From positions 434,001 to 498,000 of the forward strand of contig LLCB01000004.1 in assembly GCA_001414345.1 (NCBI GenBank): 64,000 bases of DNA, given 5' to 3'. The translations under genes and the position numbers were made by a program. Source of the DNA: Hymenoscyphus infarciens (Eukaryota > Ascomycota > Leotiomycetes > Helotiales > Helotiaceae). This document shows, one piece after another, positions 55,905 through 64,000 of the stretch (the first letter of the stretch is position 1; every line of letters begins with the position of its first letter). The notes under the pieces are model-generated. The model searched no databases and had not been told where the DNA came from. It saw only the letters and a list, made by a program, of their open reading frames with translations.

Positions 55905-56882
55905 ATTTTTGACCTTTGCATCCCTGTCTGTGGGCTTGCTAGTCTGTCTGGTTGTTTCTGCTTCTGTTCTGGGGCGTTTTACTGATACCATGGGTCCGGG
56001 CTGCTTTCTGGCTGCTTGTTTGTGGTGCTCTCTGGTTGGGCTGTTCTCTGAGCCTGTCTTTTCTCATAATGATTACATATTTCTTGATCCTGCCGGCGCG
56101 CGGATCTGATGCAATGAAATGAATATCATTGAAACCTCACTGAATTTCTCATGACTTGTGACTTGTGATTCCTGTATGAGTGTGTGATGAAGTGTGGAAA
56201 ATTCAATGTATGACTTATGGCGCATTGAGTTGCGAGCGCTATGTCTTGTAATGTGGAAATCATATTTCATCGTGTTTCAGTTAGCCAGGGAAATACAATG
56301 AGAAGTTACGATAATGTTAAAGTCAGCTCATTTCCAGTTGGAATGACGATCACCCATTTTGATTCACTCTTTTAGATTAGTTAGTCCTTGTTTGAAAATG
56401 AAGGAAGAAAGAAGGACTTACGACGAGTATGTCATTTACTCTCTTTTCTAAAATACTATTAATTTTCCGAAAAGATGAGTTATTATTTCTATATATTCCG
56501 CTGATTCAAGTAAATCAATTGACTAAGCAGAACTTACTAGATCTAAATAATTACACGAGATAAATTCTTATTTTATCTTGATTTAAAGTATTTAAGATGT
56601 AGTGTTTAGATAGATAAGTGAAATTTAGACTCTATGAGATATATCTTTTCGAATTGTTTACTAATCTTACTTAATAGCTTCAAATTATTAAACCTACTAC
56701 CGTCTTCTTAAACTAGCTCTCTCTCTATCTAGTATAGCTTTAAGAATCTAGAATATTCTATTTAATTAGCTGAATACTTTAAAAAATTACATAATATCTA
56801 GATCTATATTTCAAAAATTCTCATACTTATCTCCAATGCAAATGAAAGCTCAAAAGGAGACCTCGATTAAATGTTTATTCAT
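55905..56882. other. 3' region and AT-rich spacer
   Basis: Includes the likely 3' UTR of the AT-hook gene. From about 56400 it is AT-rich and has words also present in the 114-bp array (CAGAACTTACTAGATCTAAA against CTAGAACTTACTAAAATACT). Confidence 0.4.
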
Positions 56883-56885
56883 TTA

Positions 56886-57319
56886 GGGCCTGTTTAGCAC
56901 GCATATAATTTAATTTAGATATATGAGATTTGTACACGAGTACAGGGTTAAAAGGTACTTATATATATCTATTTAACTATATGAGTTTAACCTTGAATAT
57001 CTTCTATATTGTTTGGCTCGTATATATATTTCGGTGCATATTTCGTTAAATCTAGTAGTTGTAGTAGTAATAGTAGTGTAAGGTGAAAATATGTGCATGT
57101 ACATAAAAGTTAAAGGTTAAGAGGTTAAAAGAGTATATTATTTAATTTTGGTGGTGCACATCTTAATATACATATTTAAAGGAAGTGCGAGCAAAAGTGC
57201 GTACTATAATATATGCTAGCTAAACGTCGTAATGTGTATGTATATATTATATATTACCTTATTATTTTTGGTGGTGCACATATTAGAAAAGGACTAATAT
57301 ATGCGAGCCAAACAGGCCC
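56886..57319. mobile_element. PIF/Harbinger-like MITE, 434 bp
   Basis: Terminal inverted repeats GGGCCTGTTTAGCACGCATA (left) and GGGCCTGTTTGGCTCGCATA (right, reverse complement) match over about 24 bases with few changes. A TTA target-site duplication flanks both ends (56883-56885 and 57320-57322). The interior is AT-rich and non-coding, and has a direct repeat of TTTTGGTGGTGCACAT (57142 and 57264). The TIR start and 3-bp TWA duplication are typical of PIF/Harbinger-derived MITEs. It has no transposase, so it would depend on one elsewhere. Confidence 0.72.
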
Positions 57320-57322
57320 TTA

Positions 57323-60300
57323 GTATATATAGAAGTCAAGCATCACGCGTCTAATATTAACTTGTAAGTACGGGTTTTAACTCACAAAGCCTTATGTCTA
57401 AATTCACCCGAACGATTAATATTCGTGTGGAATTGCAAAGTATTGGAGCGATATATCATTTCAGAAAGAAATGAGATGTGTACCATATCTGCGTACATGT
57501 CCGCCTATCTTTCTTCGACCGGATGGTCAGTCGACAAAACCTTACCATTGACGGATGCAGAATAAAGCACTGCCACTGAAACTGGTGGCATGGGGGGTCA
57601 TGACTGTAGTCGAAGGCACTTACCTTTCTACAATTCTCCTAAATCTCCTGGAACAGTAATGACAACATGAATTTAATTGCTCCAGTCTTGTTGAATAATC
57701 GAACCAATTTTTCGGGTCATAGTCGAACAACCAAAGGGTCAGCGTAGCTGCACTTGATCAGTTACGAGTTTCTACACCCTTGGTGCTAGTATTCTGTTAA
57801 TGAAATCCCAGTGCGTGCATCAGAGAATTGTGTGAAATATCAGGTCCTAGAATATGCTCTCTCCGAAAGTCTGGAACATAACTTCAGAGGAGAAAAAAGT
57901 ATAATTCAAATTATTCACTTCTTGCTTAGATATGGACACCTCAGAACTTGGACTCATCAGTACTTCCTGAGATCATCAAATTCATCGTAGTACGTTCGTA
58001 TGTCCAAAATCATCGAAAGCGCTGTTTCTAGACTGAAATAGCTAATTCGGTGTCACGTTTTGAAGTGTCAATATCAAGCCAAGTAGCAGAGATAGGTATC
58101 CGAGGCTCCGCCTCTGCATCATCATCATCAATATAACCACATCTTTGACATTGATAGTGCATCCTTTACTCCAAATGACCCCTCCCCCCCCCCTCTTCGG
58201 AAATTTCCAAATTCAATTCAATTCAGTCAGGCAGAGTCTATGGAAATACGTTTCAAGAACCGCCTAAGAAATTTCTTCTAGATCCTGGAATCTGATAGGG
58301 TTAGTCTATGTTGTTGTAGTATGGAAGTGATATATCTTTCTTCCAAGCTTACGAGGTCCCGTGAGGAAGGTACGCTTAAAATTACTTAAAACTATTGAGA
58401 TAGTACTTTCCTGCCTATCGTTACATCATAAGTGAAGCTACATTCGGTTCTTCGACTACTAGTAGATCCAAAAACATTCAGCTATTCCATTGACTTCAAG
58501 TAAGGTCTCAATCTTACAAGTAAGGTACTCTGTGCAATTTAATTCGTAGAATAATTAGTAGCATTCATATCGCAAATTTAAAGGGAATATTAAGGTGTAA
58601 ATTATTTTCGAGGTTTGAGAATTTTCTGTAAGACCTCAATTTCCCCGGAATCATCCTCCCGCTACAAATGGTAAGTAAGTGTTACTGCTGAAGGATCAAT
58701 AGGATTCCGGCCAGCTGATAGACCCCGCCGTTCGGGTCAATATTTCATGTCGTGTAACCCACCATTTCGGTCTGCTTATGCCTGCAATACAATGCTTCGG
58801 GTTCGATTCCTCATCGTGGCTTTCCCGGACTTCTGCAGGACGGGCGAATAGAAACTGGCCTCTGCAAGCATTCTCTCTTGATAGCTGCCTTGAGGGGGCT
58901 GAATGGGTTCTAGGTGGTGGGGGTGTGGTTGGGTTTTACGAAGCACGATTTCTAAGGAGGTTGTGAATCGATGGTGACACCCCAGTGAATGAGCTAGCTA
59001 TCGAACACACTCACTCTAGCATGTAATTCGCCATTTTCCTCCTTGGCAAAAGCTCTAGAAATACTTCATTTAGCATCTGCTGGAGTTATCGCAAGCTAAC
59101 AGAAGAAACTGCATTCGCTTACCGCGGCGATTTTTATGGTGATTTAGAGAGGGCTCGAAGCAGAATATTCAAACACTTGAAATGGATTGATGTGTATACT
59201 TTTGCCTCAATACCAACAAGTAGTGCGGACACACTTCGATGCAGCTTCCAACTTTCTTCTATGATTGGGCGAATATACACATTTTTGCCATCCAACCAAT
59301 GCTTCTTGTTTTGCACACCGATTTACGCCACCAACATACCTCCAAAAAGCCTCAAAAATCCGACGAATAGAAAAGCCCGTTTAGATATCTGTGGTGCCAT
59401 ATCTTGTTTATTCATGAAACTTCTCAACTACGGACCGCTGGAAGGTTGGATCCGCCTGTGTTGTCATACATGAATATGCGGCGTTCAATCTTCGCCTCAT
59501 TGTTTGGGATAAAACGGATAGGGCTGGGACGAGAACAGCGAGCCTCTATTTGAGTACTCAGCAAAAGCAATTTTCCACACAATTAATTCTACCCGTTAAG
59601 GCGGAAATATTCTCCAGCTGCGTTACTGAGTAAAGTGGTCTCTGAAGGTTTACTTTCAGTTGGTAATGGTGGAATTAACTCGGACAGCTTTTGTTCCTAC
59701 GAAGAAATCTTATCGTCTGCTATTTTTGGAGAGTACCAACCAACGTTCGTTGGGAGCTTTTTCACTTCACCAACCGCCGGGAATATGGAAGACTCGAGCG
59801 GGGTGGGCTGTTATTCACCTAATACTGGCTTCCATCTAAGATACTGAGGCACGCAAACCATCCACTTGGATCGAGAATTTATTTTCATTCCTGGAACCCA
59901 ATTCCATGGAGCAACGTTGTGTGACGGAATGAAACTTGGAACTCTGAAGATCGCAGCCGCAGGGCTGAGTGGCTTGAATCTAGTTGGTTGAGAAGTTCTT
60001 GAAAAACCAAATTTCTACCAATTTCTGCAGCCATGAACCACTGAACCAGAATGGTGGGTTTCCATGAATTCTGCGGGCGTAGAAGAGATTTCGATAGGTT
60101 GTATAGGTAATTGAGAACATAAGGAGTGAGTTTTCTTTATTCCTAATTTGCTGAAATTCAACTTCTTCATTCACTTCCACCTAAGTTAACTTGACAAAGG
60201 AGTTGATATCATTGCTTGATCAAAATTTTTGGTGAGTAAAATACTTTCGTTAATTAGTCAAAGCTTTCAACTAAGAAAAGTGCAGGATACAGAGGTCGGC

Positions 60301-60685
60301 TGGTAGATCCTTTGTCTGTCATTTACAGTCTACGCCCAAGGTGGAAAGGATGATAGGTTGGTCGAATCAATCAAAGTCACAAGACAGACAAAACGTGTTT
60401 TGTATGTCTTTTAGCTTTAGTTAAATCAAGTTTTGGCTAATCGAGGTTACAAATTGATCTTTGTTGACGTTGGTGGGGTCGTGTTGAGTATAGTGTGGGG
60501 ACTCGTTGAATAACAGGAAGAATTTGCAAGAGATAAGACGGTCATGAGGCAATTTGAGCTGACTATTTATAGTTCAAGTTCTCAACATTTAGATCCCAGT
60601 CATCAAGCTTCAAACAAACTCACAACTCCACGTTGCTCACAGTCAACACAGTAGCCCCCAAAAAGATACTTGAAACCCTTTCATC
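57323..60685. other. No supported gene
   Basis: Short frames at 59177-59473 (plus) and 59635-59847 (plus) do not show domain or splice support. 58150-58640 is AT-rich. Confidence 0.4.
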
Positions 60686-62333
60686 ATGGGTTGTTTTCCT
60701 TCCTCTCAACGGAACCTTGAGGGTTCGAATCCACCTTGTATCAGTACAATTCTTGAACGAATGTACTTCAAAAACACATTTGCTGCTGCTAAGTCGACCA
60801 AGGATTCCCAACCAGACCGCACTGCTCGAGTTCTACCCGACATCGGATGTTCTCCAAACGACAAGAACATCCTCAATGACTCAGCAAGCTCTGGGGAGAA
60901 AACTTCCAGCGGAACTCAAGGTAAGACCACTTCCATCTTTGATCCCGCACCCCTCACCACACCCATCGAGCGTTGTTCTCGCTAAAATCAATCGATGTCT
61001 TTCTATGTGTTCCTCTCCTCTGTTTACCCCTTTTCTAGTCCCTCTCACGTCTTGTTCAAATTCGAACTGACGAATTCAGTGGTCCCATTGGCTGCCAAGC
61101 TTGCAACACCCGCTCCAATTCACCTCGTAGGTTCATCCACCCTCTCAACCGCAAAAGAAACCTTCCAAAAACTCTCAGCCACCTTCCCTGGCGCCCTCAA
61201 ACGAGTTCCCGACGGTGAACCCAAGCCACGACAGACGTTTATTCAATTCCAATTAGCAACCTTTAGCCAATGTCCATGGGTCCTCCAGCCCTTCGCACTA
61301 TACAAGGAGACAGGTGTCATCAAAGAAGCTGCTTTTGAGAAAGAAGTCGAAGCTTTGCGTATTGAAAAGTGTGATTTCCGCATTCGCTTGAATGCTTCTG
61401 GTTATGATGCTGCTGCTATTGACTCTTATGCTGAGTTCTGCCGGTTGAAAAACGAGGGCACCATTGGAAAGGGTGTGAAGTTTCAAGTTTGTTTACCAAA
61501 TCCACACGATGTGGTAGCTTTCTGTGTGATTCCTGAGTTCCAAGTCGAGGTGGAGAGGGCGTATGAAGTTGAAATGATGTAAGTCAACGCCTTTCTTTTC
61601 AGGTAATTTCAAACTTCCCCCCTTTTGTTTACCCCTGAAGTACTCACTTTTTTTATTTTAAAAAATGAACTAATGGTTGTTCCTTTCCAGCACAGTTTTG
61701 AAACGCATCCAGGAGAAAATCCCAGCAAAAGATTTGGCGATCCAATTCGACTGTCCATTCGCAATTGCGATGTTTGAGGGAGTTGCTCCATGTTGGTGGG
61801 TTCCAAACGATAAAGTCCTAACCGATACCGAGAAAACAAAGTTGTTGCAATCAGGCCTGGAGCAACGATTTAATCTCATGGCCTCAATTGTCAACCAAGT
61901 TGTCGAGTTGGGTTATCATATTTGCTACGGAGATTATGGCCACAAGCATTTCGTCGAGCCAAAAGACACTGCCAACATCGTAAAACTCGCAAACATCCTT
62001 CACAAATCGGCCAATCGTCGAATTGACTGGGTTCATCTCCCCGTACCCATCGACCGAAAGGATGAGGGATATTTCAATCCTTTGAATGACTTGGAGCTAC
62101 GCAAGCATGGAGAGACAGAGTTGTACTTGGGTCTTGTACATGCATATGATGTCGAAGGAACACAGGAACGAATTCGTGTTGCCGATCGTGTTCTAGGTGG
62201 TAGATGTTATGGCGTTGCTACGGAATGTGGTTGGGGTAGAATGGAAGAACCGGAGTTCTGTAGCATGTTGGAAGTTTCGAGACAGGCCGCTGGTATTCTT
62301 TCCAGTTCTATCACGCATGGAAACTTTGCTTAA
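60686..62333 (+). CDS. UROD/MetE-like barrel protein, unknown substrate
   Basis: Exons 60686-60920, 61080-61578 and 61691-62333 join in phase to 458 residues through introns with GTAAGA/GAATTCAG and GTAAGT/TTTCCAG. The body has the start seen in this superfamily (LVGSSTLSTAKETFQKLSAT, then RVPDGEPKPRQTF) and later WVHLPVPIDRKDEGYF and VATECGWGRMEEPE, which recall the C-terminal barrel of cobalamin-independent methionine synthase and uroporphyrinogen decarboxylase-like proteins. A zinc- or metal-type H/C set (YHICYGDYGHKHF, ATECGWG) could form the active centre. The first 77 residues are a separate polar extension starting MGCFPSSQRN, which fits N-myristoylation plus palmitoylation, if the start is right. 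Function and substrate are not known to me. Confidence 0.72.
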
Positions 62334-62641
62334 ACCTATGTTCTCTTCTGCAAGCTGAACAGGAATGGGCAAAAAAGTAATTTGAAGGTTTTTCTCCTCG
62401 TCGAACGAGGCTTGATGTGTCTTGAGATTGAAAAGCAATGAAGTTTCATTGAGACAGCAAAGTCTCAAAATTGTATTCCAAACAGCGAAGTCCTTGGAGT
62501 ATACAAGAGAAGAGAGCCACCAGTGAGTTTTATCAAGATTGCCGACCCTAGTCCCCACCACATCGATATTATAAAACCCCACCAAAACCTCCACTTCCAC
62601 TTTCTCATAAACCTTTCAAGTTTCACATGACCAAGCTGGCT

Positions 62642-63217
62642 TCAAAGTTCAGTGCTTCCAAAACAGTAATTACTTCCATCCCCAGGATATTTATCTGAAA
62701 AGTATATCCCACTAGTTCGACTTGGCGTAACCCCCTTGGTCATGAACATGTGATAAAACACACAGTTGTCGTCCCTCGTGCTCGTAGGAGATTGGAAAGA
62801 ATATGAAATACATTGCGTGATAGCCATACATTTACTTTGGCAGACCAGAACACCCGAAGCTCTGTCACTTCCCCATTCGTTCGTTGACAAGAAGTCGTTT
62901 GGAGTTCCTTGAACGTGACAAGTTTTCAAGCCCGTCTTCGTTGGGATTACCCCGGAACTCGTGGTAGAAGCAGTATTTGTAGCGGTTCGGGTGGGTGAAG
63001 GTCGTTTGGTCGTAGACACGATGATTGAGGTTGTTGTTGTTCGTGTGTATAATTCGTCTCGCTCGGCAACTGCCTGGGCTGTTGTGAAGGGGCTTGATGA
63101 AGAGGCGATTGTTCTAGTCAACGTGATGACATCGCGTTCATTGGCGAGCAACGGGGAAGGTGTTACAAAGGGTAGAATAGCTAATAAGGCAAAGACGTAA
63201 TTGACTTGGAAAAACAT
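62642..63217 (-). CDS. Secreted protein with PAN/apple-like cysteine domain
   Basis: Start chosen at the ATG at 63217 because it gives a clean signal peptide (MFFQVNYVFALLAILPFVTP); the frame is open 25 codons further but that part is not leader-like. 191 residues. After a Ser/Thr-rich linker (TRTATNTASTTSSG) come six cysteines in a pattern like fungal PAN domains: TCHVQG, LVCQSKCMAITQCISYSF, NCVFYH and NYCFG. PAN-type domains bind protein or carbohydrate partners at the cell surface. A secreted wall-associated or extracellular protein is likely. Single exon. Confidence 0.72.
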   Translation of the reverse strand: MFFQVNYVFALLAILPFVTPSPLLANERDVITLTRTIASSSSPFTTAQAVAERDELYTRTTTTSIIVSTTKRPSPTRTATNTASTTSSGVIPTKTGLKTCHVQGTPNDFLSTNEWGSDRASGVLVCQSKCMAITQCISYSFQSPTSTRDDNCVFYHMFMTKGVTPSRTSGIYFSDKYPGDGSNYCFGSTEL

Positions 63218-63721
63218 CTTGAATTGAACAGCTTCAAGAAGAGCGATCTCCCAATATTTAACGTCAGATAGGGACGACGTGCAAACACGCATATGAGAGT
63301 TTCCGGTTGGAAGCCGGTCATGAAAAATGCTCAGCTACGGGGTCTTCATTAAACAAAAAAATTGGATCCAAGAAAATAGACCTTGACTCGTGGCAAATGT
63401 TCTTAGCGCAGGCTGATTACGACTAAAACAGTGGTTTGACTTTATGCAAAAGGGGATAAATTCAAAAAACACTATAGGCTGCAATGTAAAGGTTTGGCAT
63501 ATATTTCCACAGAGATGACTGGCTACCACTTTCAGCCTTGCGGTGGGATACATTTAATATAAAAAAAAGTGTATTGAGAGTTCAGCTTGGTGCTTGAAAG
63601 AGGTCGAAAAACACGTGAAACTGACCTTATAGCATAGAAGTTCTCGTCATTGGTTGAACTTGCAAAGAAAGGTTCTGAGATTGACGGGTGATCTGTCAAT
63701 TTCTACTCCAGTTCTAGAATT
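63218..63721. other. Promoter region and spacer
   Basis: No gene seen. Upstream region of the minus-strand secreted protein. Confidence 0.4.
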
Positions 63722-64000
63722 TTAAAATTTCTCAGCAGCAGGCCTCATATCCAACTCATGAGTCCACAATTCCGGATCCTGCTCGGCAAGCCAAAGGTAC
63801 AATTTCCCGACAGCATCAGCGCTCATTTTCTTTCCAATTCTTTGATCTTCACCAGCTTTATCTTCAATAGCACCGTTGGCAATCGTATGGACTGCGGAGG
63901 ATCTCGGAGTTAGTATTGTCGTTTCTAGAAGTACGCCTGAGGAGGAAGGAATGTTGTGGGGGAAGAACTAAGGTTCCTAGGGTGGGAATGGTGTCGCAAG
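63722..64000 (-). CDS. C-terminus of a probable short-chain dehydrogenase (partial)
   Basis: Minus-strand exon 63891-63722 preceded by an intron (63934-63892: GTACTT, ATACTAAC, CCGCAG) and an upstream exon running off the window edge. The end of the product (MSADAVGKLYLWLAEQDPEL, then WTHELDMRPAAEKF) resembles the C-terminus of fungal NAD(P)-binding SDR proteins, where such a tail forms the last helix. The Rossmann fold and catalytic residues lie outside the window, so the assignment rests on the tail only. Confidence 0.5.

Noticed and set aside
58785..58820. TTCGGGTTCGATTCC, resembling a tRNA T-arm
   Set aside because: The T-stem does not pair over five bases and no matching acceptor stem or anticodon arm can be folded upstream.
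60715..60745. GGGTTCGAATCC, resembling a tRNA T-arm
   Set aside because: It lies inside the first coding exon of the barrel protein, and stem pairing fails after two pairs.

Overview
The window is nuclear DNA of a filamentous ascomycete. The evidence is short introns of about 40 to 120 nt with fungal branch points (CTAAC or CTGAC class) and YAG ends, a fungal-type bZIP factor, a fungal aldehyde dehydrogenase, an SMP-30 family protein, a Ser/Thr-rich cell-wall-sensor-like protein, and an AT-rich block that has lost CA/TG dinucleotides in the way repeat-induced point mutation (RIP) leaves DNA. A Leotiomycete-like fungus is my guess from overall feel only.

Layout. 65-778 is an acidic conserved-looking protein. 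0.8-4.7 kb is gene-poor and has a 231-bp inverted-repeat element. At 4.77-5.44 kb (minus) a three-exon gene for a small secreted cysteine-rich protein can be assembled. From about 6 to 28.7 kb lies a dark region: many short, intron-bearing, mostly minus-strand open frames of unknown function, several broken by frameshifts or stops, with segments that recur within the region (a Myb-like PRSVQ-RIS module three times, a KTDQ segment three times, an exact 36-bp repeat twice, a RNHEL segment twice). I read it as a decaying, internally duplicated lineage-specific cluster in which some small genes still look intact (18.0-18.9, 21.1-21.5, 22.9-23.7, 26.8-27.2 and 28.3-28.7 kb).

30.4-32.5 kb encodes a signal-peptide, Ser/Thr-rich, single-pass membrane protein. 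Behind it a 114-bp tandem repeat grades into a 4-kb AT-rich, RIP-like block (about 32.9-36.8 kb). Conventional genes follow: aldehyde dehydrogenase (minus, 37.0-38.9), a bZIP transcription factor (minus, 40.7-42.8), then about 7 kb with little coding signal, an SMP-30/gluconolactonase-like protein (plus, 49.86-50.94), a degenerate tandem array of about 200-bp units (52.9-54.06), a small AT-hook protein (plus, 55.4-55.9), a PIF/Harbinger-like MITE (56.89-57.32), a UROD/MetE-like barrel protein (plus, 60.7-62.3), a secreted PAN-like protein (minus, 62.6-63.2) and the 3' end of a probable short-chain dehydrogenase (minus, 63.7 to the edge).

There is no operon logic. The recognised genes look like independent housekeeping, surface and metabolic functions. 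The most unusual features are the internally repeated dark cluster, a broken-looking splice acceptor in the aldehyde dehydrogenase gene, and the stepwise loss of CA/TG across successive copies of the 114-bp repeat.
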